From: a bacterium
GTDB taxonomy: Bacteria; Sumerlaeota; Sumerlaeia; SLMS01; JAHLLQ01
Assembly (NCBI GenBank): GCA_020444065.1
Contig: JAHLLQ010000009.1
Location: forward strand, 115,800 to 179,799
DNA length: 64,000 nt
Direction: 5' to 3'
In this document: in pieces, positions 27,504 to 35,777 of the stretch
Layout: the number at the start of each line of letters is the position of its first letter
How positions within the stretch are numbered: position 1 is the first letter of the stretch
Program-made: the position numbers and the translations under genes
The notes under the pieces: generated by a model
What the model saw: the letters and a program-made list of their open reading frames with translations, nothing else
What the model was told of the DNA's origin: nothing
The model's database searches: none

Positions 27504-28523
27504 ATGAAAGTCGTTATCGCTCATCGCGACGGATCGCCCAAGGTGGTGGACCTGCCAGAGCCTGCGCTCGGGCGAAACACCGTGCGCGTGCGCGTGTCCC
27601 ATTCGGCGGTTTCGCTGCCGGAGGAGATGGATGCACTGAAGTCGGTCGAGGGACGCCTGAAGCCCGACGAGGACGGTCTGCCGCTCGGATCTTCCTGCAG
27701 TGGCTTGATCGAAGATTTGGGCAGCGACGTGCGGAGCCTGAAGAAGGGCCTGCGCGTGGCGGCGTTCGGGCGCCCGTATGTTTACCATGCAACACATCTG
27801 AGTGTGCCGGAAAACATGCTCGTCGAATTGCCGAAGAAGGTGAATCACGAGGAGGGGGCGTTTGCGGCACAAGGCGCGCGAGCTATGCACCTGTTCCGCC
27901 AGTCGGGCGTTGAGCTGGGCGGATCGCTGCTGGTCTTCGGCGGCGGGATGATGGGAATCCTGGTTGCGCAGATCGCTCGCGCGGCCGGGGCGGCGGTTCT
28001 GCTGATCGATGACCAGGAGCACCGCTTGACCAAGGCCCGCAATGTCGGAATCGCCCAGACGGCCGGCTACGATTCGAATGAGCTGGTGCGCGAAGTCAGC
28101 GCCATGACCGGTTCGCAGGGCGCCGACGGCGCAATCGTCACCGCCGACGCGACCGACAAAGCCATTGACGAAGCGGCCCAGTTGTTGCGCTTCAACGGGC
28201 GGCTGATTCTGACCGGACGCTCACCGATGCCGTTCGATTCGGACCTGTTGGTGGAAAAGGAAATCTGCGTGCGTCCGGTGACCCACGCAGGAGCCGGCCA
28301 CCGCGATCCGCATTACGAGCGCGACGGCATTCGATACCCGCGCGGGCTGGTTCGTTGGACGGTTCGCGACAACGTCGTCGTGTTCCTGAACCTCGTGGCG
28401 GAACGAAAGGTGCAGATCACACCGCTGATTTCGGAGCGCCTTCCGCTCGAACGCGCTGCGGCGGCATTTGAGAAAATCCAACGCTCGCGCAACGCCGTCA
28501 TCGGCGCGGTGCTGGCGATCTGA
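27504..28523 (+). CDS. Medium-chain dehydrogenase/reductase (zinc-ADH-like)
   Basis: 339 residues. N-terminal GroES-like fold and C-terminal NAD(P)-binding domain with FGGGMMGILVAQIARAAGA near 150. Zinc-site cysteines of the structural lobe are missing, so it belongs to the non-structural-zinc or zinc-less MDR branch. The start ATG at 27504 lies at the end of a purine-poor region; the longer frame to 27444 is less likely. It resembles the N-terminal half of bi-domain oxidoreductases from O-antigen clusters, so a sugar or polyol substrate is one possibility. It is close upstream of hisS, with a 26-base gap. Confidence 0.8.
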   Translation: MKVVIAHRDGSPKVVDLPEPALGRNTVRVRVSHSAVSLPEEMDALKSVEGRLKPDEDGLPLGSSCSGLIEDLGSDVRSLKKGLRVAAFGRPYVYHATHLSVPENMLVELPKKVNHEEGAFAAQGARAMHLFRQSGVELGGSLLVFGGGMMGILVAQIARAAGAAVLLIDDQEHRLTKARNVGIAQTAGYDSNELVREVSAMTGSQGADGAIVTADATDKAIDEAAQLLRFNGRLILTGRSPMPFDSDLLVEKEICVRPVTHAGAGHRDPHYERDGIRYPRGLVRWTVRDNVVVFLNLVAERKVQITPLISERLPLERAAAAFEKIQRSRNAVIGAVLAI

Positions 28524-28549
28524 CAATCAATTCCAATCGAGAAGGTTTC

Positions 28550-29863
28550 ATGGCAGAGAAGATTATCCAGGCAATTCGCGGAATGGACGATGTGTTGCCC
28601 GCGGGTGCAAGCAGTGTTGTGTACGAATCGAAGCGCTGGACAGTGCTGCGCCGCCGCTACAGCGAGTGGGCGGAACTGCACGGCTACCGCTATATCGAAA
28701 CGCCCGTCGTCGAGTACACCGAGTTGTTCAAGCGCACGTCCGGAGCGACCAGCGATATCGTGTCGAAGGAAATGTACACCTTTGAGGACCAGGGCGGTCG
28801 GTCGTTGTCGCTTCGCCCGGAAGGTTCGGCATCGGTTTGTCGCGCCGTCGTGCAGCACGGCCTTGCCGCCAGCGGCAGCGGGCTGAAGTACTACTACATC
28901 GCGCCGATGTTCCGCAGCGAACGCCCGCAGCGAGGGCGCTATCGCCAGCACACGCAGGTTGGCCTGGAAGTTTTTCGCGAAACCGATCCGACGGCGGATG
29001 CCGAAGTCATCGCCGTGCTACACGGTTTCTTCAAACGGCTTGGTCTCGACCGGTTGACCGTTCACATCAATAGCGTCGGTTCGCCCGCATGCCGTCCGGC
29101 GTATCGCGATAAGCTGATCGCTTATTTGCAGAAGTACTCCGACAAGCTGAGCGAAGATTCGCGCCGCCGATTGGACGTGAATCCGATGCGTATTTTGGAT
29201 TCGAAGGACGAGGGCGATCAGGAAATCGTGGCCGGTGCGCCGATGATGTTGGATCACCTGGACGACGATTGCGCCGAGCACTTCGCGGGTGTCCGCACGG
29301 CGCTCGACAAGATGGGCGTGCCCTACGAAATCAATCCGAAGCTTGTGCGCGGGCTGGACTACTATACGAAGACGGCGTTTGAAGTGACGTGCGATTCGCT
29401 CGATGGCGCCATCAAGGTCATCGGTGGCGGCGGGCGCTATGATGGGCTGGTCGAGCAGATCGGCGGGCCACCGACGCCGGCGGTCGGATTTGGCTCCGGC
29501 ATCGAACGCGTCATGCTTGCGCTGGATAGCCAGGGGATCGTTCTGGAAGACGAGCCGCGCCCCGTGACGTACATCGCCTACCTGGGCGAAGACGTGAAGT
29601 TCGATGCGTTGGCCGTGGCGGAAAACCTGCGTCGCGAAGGCATCGAAGTGGAATTCCCGTATCGTTCGCGCGCGCTCGGCAAGCAACTGACCGCGGCCGC
29701 GAAGTCCGGTGCGCGCTTTGTCGCGATCATCGGCGGCGAAGAGTGGGAGCGCGGTGAAGTCGGGCTGAAGGACCTCGTGACGCGCGATCAACGGCCGGTG
29801 GCTTTGGAGAAGTTGGCCGCCGCCATTCAATCGGCGCCGAATGCCAATTCGCCCATGCTCTAG
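28550..29863 (+). CDS. hisS: Histidyl-tRNA synthetase
   Basis: 437 residues, typical length. Class II aminoacyl-tRNA synthetase charging tRNA-His. Visible signatures are IRGMDDVLP near the N-terminus, motif 2 YIAPMFRSERPQRGRYRQ, the histidine-specific RGLDYYTKTAFEV, and motif 3-like GFGSGIERVMLAL after GGGGRYDGL. The C-terminal anticodon-binding domain contains RSRALGKQLTAAAKSGARF. It is cytoplasmic and essential. It lies 26 bases after the MDR gene and 54 before a thioredoxin-like gene, so the three may be one unit. Confidence 0.97.
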   Translation: MAEKIIQAIRGMDDVLPAGASSVVYESKRWTVLRRRYSEWAELHGYRYIETPVVEYTELFKRTSGATSDIVSKEMYTFEDQGGRSLSLRPEGSASVCRAVVQHGLAASGSGLKYYYIAPMFRSERPQRGRYRQHTQVGLEVFRETDPTADAEVIAVLHGFFKRLGLDRLTVHINSVGSPACRPAYRDKLIAYLQKYSDKLSEDSRRRLDVNPMRILDSKDEGDQEIVAGAPMMLDHLDDDCAEHFAGVRTALDKMGVPYEINPKLVRGLDYYTKTAFEVTCDSLDGAIKVIGGGGRYDGLVEQIGGPPTPAVGFGSGIERVMLALDSQGIVLEDEPRPVTYIAYLGEDVKFDALAVAENLRREGIEVEFPYRSRALGKQLTAAAKSGARFVAIIGGEEWERGEVGLKDLVTRDQRPVALEKLAAAIQSAPNANSPML

Positions 29864-29917
29864 TCCGCCAAGTCTGGCAGGATTCTTGATTCGGACTCGG
29901 GCAGGAGGCGTTGCCTG

Positions 29918-30505
29918 ATGGACGAAAAGACGAAGAAGTGGCTGGCGATCGGCGGGATGTCCTTCGGGGGCACGGTGCTGATCGGATTGGCGACGCTGGC
30001 CCTTGTCGGCGTGATCGTCATGCGTGTGTTGACGGCGTCCGGCGTGATCGAAGGCTACCTTCCCAAGCCGAAGGTCGACAAGGCGGAGATTGGTCCGCAG
30101 GTCAATCTGGACTGGACCGTTCAGTCCATCACGGGCGACACATACCCGTTCGAGGCTGCTCGCGGGAAAGTGATCTTCATCAACTTCTGGGCAACATGGT
30201 GTCCGCCATGCCGCGCAGAAATGCCGAGCATTCAGCGCCTTTATGACGAGCTGAAGGACGAGAAGATTCGCTTCTTCATGGTCTCCAATGAGGACTATCG
30301 GACCGTCACGGACTTCATCACGGAAAAAGGGTACACATTCCCTGTCTACACTATCGATCAGGCCCCACCCGAAGAATTCATCACCCAAGGCATCCCCGCC
30401 ACGTTCGTGATCAGCCCAGACGGGGAATTGATCATGACCCACGTCGGCGCCGCCAAATGGGACGACCCGGAGGTCGTGCAATTGCTGCGGGACCTGATGC
30501 CGTAG
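29918..30505 (+). CDS. Membrane-anchored TlpA/ResA-like thioredoxin
   Basis: 195 residues. A hydrophobic segment (residues about 10-36) anchors it in the inner membrane, with a periplasmic thioredoxin domain. The active site WCPPC has C95 and C98, inside INFWATWCPPCRAEMPS. A cis-Pro region follows in GIPATFVISPDGEL. Such proteins reduce disulfides for cytochrome c maturation or handle metals outside the cytoplasm. The ATG is preceded by GGAGG at about 11 bases. The target cannot be read from sequence. Confidence 0.88.
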   Translation: MDEKTKKWLAIGGMSFGGTVLIGLATLALVGVIVMRVLTASGVIEGYLPKPKVDKAEIGPQVNLDWTVQSITGDTYPFEAARGKVIFINFWATWCPPCRAEMPSIQRLYDELKDEKIRFFMVSNEDYRTVTDFITEKGYTFPVYTIDQAPPEEFITQGIPATFVISPDGELIMTHVGAAKWDDPEVVQLLRDLMP

Positions 30506-30525
30506 CACCGAACCAAGACAGAATT

Positions 30526-30590
30526 CACCACAGAGGCACGAAGGACACGAAGTTGAGATCTTGCTTCGTGCTCTTCGTGCCTTCGTGGTG
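30526..30590. repeat. Imperfect inverted repeat between convergent genes
   Basis: Arms of 27 bases (30526-30552 and 30564-30590) pair with four mismatches around an 11-base spacer. Each arm contains the tandem motif CACGAAG. It sits between the convergent thioredoxin and recD2 stops and may act as a bidirectional terminator. The motif is of a kind often found dispersed in large bacterial genomes. Confidence 0.7.
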
Positions 30591-30607
30591 CTCTCCTATT
30601 GTTCTTC

Positions 30608-32854
30608 CTAAAACAGCCCATCCCGTTCAGGTGGCCGCGCCAGCCATTGGCGCAAGGCTGAGAGGCGTTCATCGCTTTGGGCGTTCTGCACAGCCATGCG
30701 GAGTGCCCGGTGGCTGCCGAGCAGGATGACGAGTTTCTTGCCTCGCGTGATTCCCGTGTAGAGCAGGTTGCGGCGCAGCATGATGAAGTGTTGCGTGTGC
30801 ACAATCATCACGACGGCGGGATACTCGCTGCCTTGCGATTTGTGAACCGTCATCGCGTAAGCGAGCGAAAGCTGATCGGCTTCCTCCCAGCGATATTCCA
30901 CCGGGCGTTTGCCGAACAGAATGCGCAACGTCATGGACTCGCGAGAAATCGACGTGATGCGCCCGACATCGCCGTTGAACACTTCGAGGTCGTAATTGTT
31001 GCGCGTTTGAAGCACTTTGTCGCCGACGCGAAGATTCATGCCGCCAATATTGAGTGGGGCAGAATCGGGATTGAGAGTTTGCTGCAGAACCTGGTTCAAC
31101 TCGTTCGTGCCCAGCCCACCGCGCCGCATCGGCGTCAGGACCTGAACATCCTCGACAGGATTGAAGTTGAACTTCTGCGGAATGCGGCGCGTGACGACCT
31201 CGATCAGCACATCGCGCAATTCCATCGGATCGTCGCGCTGGACAAAGAAGAAATCAGACTTCTCGCGCTGATCGTCCGTGCGTGGGATTAAGGGATACTG
31301 CCCTTCGTTGATGCGGTGCGAGTTGACGATGATGGCGCTGCGTTTTGCCTGGCGGAATATCGTGTCGAGTCGCGTGGTGCGAATGCGTCCGCTCTCGATC
31401 AGGTCGCCAAGGAAGTTGCCCGCGCCAACGCTTGGCAACTGATCCTTGTCGCCGACAAACACGACGGTCGCGCCGGGTTTCAGCGCTCCGAGCAAGTGAT
31501 ACCCGAGTGGGATGTCGAGCATTGAGCTCTCATCGACGATCAGCAGATCGACCTCAAGCGGTGTGTCCGGGCCGTACTGAAAGCGGTGCGTCTGTGGTTG
31601 GAACTTCAGCAGGCGATGAATCGTGCATGCGTCGTGGCGCGTTGTTTCGGAGAGCCGTTGGGCCGCGCGGCCGGTGGGGGAGCAGAGCGCCACGCGCACA
31701 TTTTCGTCGCGCACGACGTGCAGCAGCGCACGCACGAGCGTTGTCTTGCCCGTGCCGGGGCCGCCGGTGATGACGCTGACGCCGCCTTCGAGAACGGAGT
31801 GAATCGCCTGGCGCTGCATCGGTGCGAGTCCGAATCGAAAGCGTTCCTCAAACTCATCGATGCGGCGGCCAATGTGGCTCGGGTCGACAACGGGACGCGC
31901 GGTACTGATCAGTCCATTCAGCAGGCGAGCCGCACCGGATTCAGATAAGTAGAGGCTCTGCAGGAAGACCGCATCCTGTCCCTCCGGTAGAGCAAGCCGT
32001 CGGATCAACTGTGCGCGTTGCGCTTCGTCCGCGAAGACCTGCTCGACCAACGTGGCATCCACAGCGAGCAATTCGGTCGCGTCACTGATCAACTTCTCAA
32101 CCGTCACATACGTGTGACCTTCATCCGATGCGCGCGACAGCAGATGCACCAGCCCGGCGCGCACGCGGTCCGGTGAATCGCGTGCAATGCCGATGTTCGA
32201 TGCCATCTGATCCGCAGTGACGAATCCGATTCCGCTGACTTCGATTCCAGCGCGATAGGGATTCGTGCGCAGGACGCTGGCCGCTTCGTTGCCGTAGTGC
32301 TTGAACAGTCGCCGCGCCAGCGCGGGCGAGATGTTGTGGCTTTGCAGGAACATCATCACTTCGTGCGTTTGGCGGTGAGACTCCCAGGCAGCACCGACGG
32401 CTTCGGCGCGCTTGCGACCGAGACCCTGGACTTCGCGCAAGCGCTCTGGCGCGTGCTCGAGAATGTCGAGCGTCTCTTCACCGAAGTGATCGACGATGCG
32501 CTTCGCGTAGGCCTTTCCGATTCCTTTGACGAGACCGCTGCCCAGGTAGGCGTGCATCATTTCCGTGTTGGTCGGCATGATCGGAACGTAGGAGGCAACC
32601 TCGAACGTCGGTCCGTGCTGGCGGTGCATCTTCCATTCGCCGTGAATGTGCAGCGGTTCGCCCGCCGCGATGCCCTTCAACGCGCCGGTGATGGAGATCA
32701 GGTCCTCCTCGTTTTCCGGTCGGAAGCGGGCCACCTGGAACAGCCCGTCGTCAGAGGCATAGACGATGCGCGCGACTGTGCCTTTGAACTCCGTCTCGGA
32801 ACGGAGCTGCTGGAAGACATCGGGGGGCTTTTGTCGGCGGCGCCAATCTGACAT
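30608..32854 (-). CDS. recD2: RecD2-type SF1B DNA helicase
   Basis: 748 residues. An ATP-dependent 5'-3' DNA helicase, cytoplasmic. An N-terminal OB-like domain and HhH-like region (VQGLGRKRAEAVG near 145) precede two RecA-like domains. Walker A is GGPGTGKTTLVRALL, the Walker B region is LLIVDESSMLD, motif III region FVGDKDQLPSVG, and the C-terminal motif VI region has AYAMTVHKSQGSEYPAVV. It resembles RecD2/TraA proteins with no RecBC nearby, a type linked to replication-fork and mismatch processing. Start ATG at 32854. Confidence 0.93.
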   Translation of the reverse strand: MSDWRRRQKPPDVFQQLRSETEFKGTVARIVYASDDGLFQVARFRPENEEDLISITGALKGIAAGEPLHIHGEWKMHRQHGPTFEVASYVPIMPTNTEMMHAYLGSGLVKGIGKAYAKRIVDHFGEETLDILEHAPERLREVQGLGRKRAEAVGAAWESHRQTHEVMMFLQSHNISPALARRLFKHYGNEAASVLRTNPYRAGIEVSGIGFVTADQMASNIGIARDSPDRVRAGLVHLLSRASDEGHTYVTVEKLISDATELLAVDATLVEQVFADEAQRAQLIRRLALPEGQDAVFLQSLYLSESGAARLLNGLISTARPVVDPSHIGRRIDEFEERFRFGLAPMQRQAIHSVLEGGVSVITGGPGTGKTTLVRALLHVVRDENVRVALCSPTGRAAQRLSETTRHDACTIHRLLKFQPQTHRFQYGPDTPLEVDLLIVDESSMLDIPLGYHLLGALKPGATVVFVGDKDQLPSVGAGNFLGDLIESGRIRTTRLDTIFRQAKRSAIIVNSHRINEGQYPLIPRTDDQREKSDFFFVQRDDPMELRDVLIEVVTRRIPQKFNFNPVEDVQVLTPMRRGGLGTNELNQVLQQTLNPDSAPLNIGGMNLRVGDKVLQTRNNYDLEVFNGDVGRITSISRESMTLRILFGKRPVEYRWEEADQLSLAYAMTVHKSQGSEYPAVVMIVHTQHFIMLRRNLLYTGITRGKKLVILLGSHRALRMAVQNAQSDERLSALRQWLARPPERDGLF

Positions 32855-33058
32855 GGCGGCAGTTTTCCGCGGGGTCGAGAGTGCGTCAATGGGTGGTATT
32901 GTCGCAGTCGTATGCTGGATTTACAGGGAACGGCGGATTTCGTGCGGTTGGGAAAAAGGCTAAGGCCAACGATTTCAAATGTATGCTGTATTGGTATGAA
33001 GGTCGCAGAGGCTTTCTCCAGGCGCACTCTCGCGCCACACCGCAAAGGAGCACTTAAG

Positions 33059-33814
33059 ATGAAGACAACGCGTTTCGGGCAGACCCTTGCCCTGTTTGCA
33101 GCACTCTGTTTCGCGATCGCCACTGCCGGCCCGGCCGTTGCCGAAGGCGGCGAGCACATGGAGGGTGGCATGGGCCACATGGAGCATATGGAGCACAAGA
33201 AGGACGACATGAAGGCGGACGCCCACGCCGAAATGGCCAAGCACAAGGCCGCCGTCTATCCCCTCGACTACTGCATCGTCAGCGGTGAGAAGCTCGGCAG
33301 CATGGGCGAACCCGTGGAGATGAACTACGAGGGGCGCGACATCCAGTTGTGCTGTAACGGTTGCGTGAAGTCCTTCAAGGCCGACCCCGCCAAATACATC
33401 GAGAAGCTGGACGCTGCGATCATCGCGCAGCAGAAGGACAATTATCCCCTGAAGACGTGCGTCGTCAGCGGCGAGGAACTTGGCAGCATGGGCGAGCCCT
33501 TGATGCGTGTCTACGACAACCGGCTGGTGGAGTTCTGCTGCGGCGGGTGCATCAAGACGTTTGAAGCCGATCCCGAGGCCTACTTCGAAAAGATCGACAA
33601 TGCCGTGATTGCGCAGCAGAAGGACAGCTATCCCCTGAAGACGTGCGTGGTCACCGGCGAGCCGCTGCCGGCCGAACCCATCATGGTCGTGAGTGGCACG
33701 CAGTTGGTGGAGCTGTGCTGCCCGGCTTGCAAGAAGGCCGTTAAGGCCGATCCGGCGAAGTACGTGGCGAAGATCCATGAAGCTGCCGAGGCTAAGAAGG
33801 AAGGCGGGATGTAA
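33059..33814 (+). CDS. Secreted protein with three 62-residue TRASH/YHS-like cysteine repeats
   Basis: 251 residues with a signal peptide (cleavage near VAE). A Met/His-rich region (about 31-62, GEHMEGGMGHMEHMEH) comes first. Then come three repeats of 62 residues starting YPLDYC (67), YPLKTC (129) and YPLKTC (191). Each has one Cys at the start and a CCxxC pattern at the end (98-102, 160-164, 220-224). Spacing and sequence match heavy-metal-binding TRASH/YHS-type domains. The repeats are strongly alike, which indicates recent tandem duplication. The likely role is periplasmic binding of Cu or another soft metal. A GGAG ribosome binding site precedes the ATG. The terminator at 33847 follows. 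Confidence 0.8.
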   Translation: MKTTRFGQTLALFAALCFAIATAGPAVAEGGEHMEGGMGHMEHMEHKKDDMKADAHAEMAKHKAAVYPLDYCIVSGEKLGSMGEPVEMNYEGRDIQLCCNGCVKSFKADPAKYIEKLDAAIIAQQKDNYPLKTCVVSGEELGSMGEPLMRVYDNRLVEFCCGGCIKTFEADPEAYFEKIDNAVIAQQKDSYPLKTCVVTGEPLPAEPIMVVSGTQLVELCCPACKKAVKADPAKYVAKIHEAAEAKKEGGM

Positions 33815-33846
33815 TCCGCGTCCGTTGGGAAACTCTACTTTCTTGA

Positions 33847-33888
33847 ACACGCCCCGGCCTTGATTGGCCGGGGCGTGTACTTGTTAGG
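33847..33888 (+). terminator. Strong hairpin after the cysteine-repeat gene
   Basis: A perfect 13-bp stem (33847-33859 with 33866-33878) with a six-base loop. The tail is only partly T-rich (ACTTGTT), so termination efficiency is uncertain. Confidence 0.65.
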
Positions 33889-33896
33889 GGACCCTG

Positions 33897-34246
33897 TTCG
33901 CCCCCTCCGGGGACGTCTTCGCTTGCTTCCTCAACCACGGGTTCCCTCCCTTCCTCCCGCGCGCTTCGCGCTTCGTCGGACGAGACGGTCGGTCACCCGT
34001 GGCCATTCAACTTGGCCGCCCTTCGGGCGACCCATTGAGCACCGAACATCGGCACTTCATCGCCAGAAACTGGAGATCGATCGCAATTGCCTTCGAAGCA
34101 CCTGCTCAGGGCTTCGGGTCGATTAGCCGAGAGATCGTTGAACGCCATGGACCGGGCCTCCGAAGGAGGCTCACCTGAATGGCCCTGGGCGACCATTGGG
34201 AGCCCAGGGTTATCGGGACTGCGATCCGGTCCCCGAAGGGGGCAAA
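33897..34246. mobile_element. MITE-like non-coding element, copy 2
   Basis: A roughly 350-base element matching the 18030-18384 copy in layout. Left end TCGCCCCCTCCGGGGACG and right end GGTCCCCGAAGGGGGCAA form terminal inverted repeats, and internal inverted pairs (ACGGGTTCCCTCCC; GGGAGCCCAGGG) repeat the same order. Shared internal stretches include GGTCGGTCACCCG and CCTCCGAAGGAGG. No ORF of significance. It lies directly before the OppC-like permease gene. Together with the terminator this accounts for most of the 517-base gap from 33815 to 34331; the remaining 85 bases before the permease hold no gene I can see. Confidence 0.6.
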
Positions 34247-34331
34247 GGCATAAAGCTCCAACTCCTTGCGCATTCCCCCCACGCCTCGCCGGGCTTGACG
34301 GCGTCGCGCGTTGTGCGCTCCCTTCGAGGAC

Positions 34332-35288
34332 ATGGAAGACGCCACAGCCATCACTGAGACTCAGCCCGTCGCGCTTCGGCGCACATCGTGGCGGACGCGC
34401 TATCCAGCGCTCGCGCGCTTCACGCGCAGCGCCGTGGCCGTGGTTGCGCTCGTCGGCATCCTCGCCATTATCCTGATCGCTGTCCTCGGGCCGATGGTCT
34501 GGCACTTTGACGCCAACACGATCGACGAAGAATTGATGGGCTCGCCCCAGGGGCCCTCCTGGACCCACCCGATGGGCACGGACATCCTGGGGCGCGACGT
34601 GATGGCTCGCGTGCTAGTCGGTGCGCGGATCAGCCTCGCCGTCGGAATCGTCTCGATGCTGATCAACCTGGTGATCGGAGTCGGGATCGGAACGCTGGCG
34701 GCGTGGTTCGGCGGATGGATCGATACCGTGCTGATGCGGATGGTCGATGCGCTGTACAGCATCCCGATTCTGCTGATCGTGATTATCCTGCAGGTCTTTG
34801 TGAAGCCGCTGATTGAGAAAGCGATCCCGCCGGATGCCGATGTGCCGCTATTGCTTACGCCGGACCTCGTCAGCATCTACCTGGCGCTCGGCGTGGCGAA
34901 CTGGCTGACGATGGCGCGCCTGTCGCGCAGCGAAGTGCTCAACCAGAAGGGGCGCGACTACGTCTCGGCGATCCGATCGCTGGGCGCGGGTCAGCCGCGG
35001 ATTCTGCTGCGACATGTGCTGCCGAACTCGATGGCGCCGCTGCTCGTTGCGGCAACGCTCGCGATTCCCGAAGCCATCTTTATAGAAAGCTTCCTCGCCT
35101 TCATCGGCCTGGGCGTTTCGGCTCCGCAGGCCTCCTGGGGCACGCTGGCCTCCGACGCTCTGCAAAGCCTCGACGTCTCGCCGCACCTACTGATCTTCCC
35201 CGCCATCGCCATCAGCCTGACGATGCTGTGCTTCAACCTGTTCGGCGACGGCCTGAGGGACGCGCTGGACCCATCGGCATCGAAGTAG
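34332..35288 (+). CDS. OppC/DppC-like ABC peptide-transporter permease
   Basis: 318 residues. Six membrane spans; the N-terminal span is followed by the WTHPMGTDILGRDVMARVLVGARISL signature of DppC-type permeases, and the EAA-like loop (SAIRSLGAGQPRILLRHVLPN) contacts the ATPase. It should import peptides or similar solutes. It lacks neighbouring OppB, SBP and ATPase genes, unlike a normal operon. The start ATG follows GAGGAC. The MITE-like element ends about 85 bases upstream, so it may provide a promoter or have split an operon. Confidence 0.88.
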   Translation: MEDATAITETQPVALRRTSWRTRYPALARFTRSAVAVVALVGILAIILIAVLGPMVWHFDANTIDEELMGSPQGPSWTHPMGTDILGRDVMARVLVGARISLAVGIVSMLINLVIGVGIGTLAAWFGGWIDTVLMRMVDALYSIPILLIVIILQVFVKPLIEKAIPPDADVPLLLTPDLVSIYLALGVANWLTMARLSRSEVLNQKGRDYVSAIRSLGAGQPRILLRHVLPNSMAPLLVAATLAIPEAIFIESFLAFIGLGVSAPQASWGTLASDALQSLDVSPHLLIFPAIAISLTMLCFNLFGDGLRDALDPSASK

Positions 35289-35299
35289 GGGAGCGACTC

Positions 35300-35770
35300 A
35301 TGTCCGGGAAAATGGTACTTGGGATTTCCGTTTGCTGCCTCGGGATTCTGGTCTTTCTGTCTCGCGCGGGGTGCATTGGCAACTCCCTTGTTCATCCTAT
35401 CTCAATCACCGACCGACACATGGAAATCGTCAAAGGTGTCTTTGACCTGGAGGAACTGCCCGCCTCCGTTGTGGTGGAGCGGGCAAAAGGGATCACGGAG
35501 GCGACCGGAGTTATTATCATCTACACGATCAAGCTCGACCCTCGTGACCTGAAGGAGCTGACGCGTAACGTCGAGGTTCAGGAAAGGGAGTACGATTATG
35601 GAGAGTTAATCGGTGAAATCTCAAACGACCGCGCGATAACTTGGGTGTATGAGGGCTACAACGAGTTGAGTAAAGCCTACCTTATCGGAACCCGCCCCGA
35701 CCGCCGACGCGGAGCGTATTGGCTCGTGGAGGATGAAGATCGACTTACGATGTATCTGCTTTATCCTTAG
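35300..35770 (+). CDS. Small predicted exported or anchored protein, unknown
   Basis: 156 residues. An N-terminal hydrophobic segment (MVLGISVCCLGILVFLSRAGC) could be a signal anchor or lipoprotein-like signal; the Cys at its end resembles a lipobox (RAGC) but the fit is poor. The rest is soluble with several beta-strand-like stretches. I do not recognise a family. It starts 12 bases after the OppC-like gene with GGGGAG upstream of the ATG, so it is likely cotranscribed. It is convergent with the MBOAT gene, with seven bases between stops. Confidence 0.5.
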   Translation: MSGKMVLGISVCCLGILVFLSRAGCIGNSLVHPISITDRHMEIVKGVFDLEELPASVVVERAKGITEATGVIIIYTIKLDPRDLKELTRNVEVQEREYDYGELIGEISNDRAITWVYEGYNELSKAYLIGTRPDRRRGAYWLVEDEDRLTMYLLYP

Positions 35771-35777
35771 CAGATAG

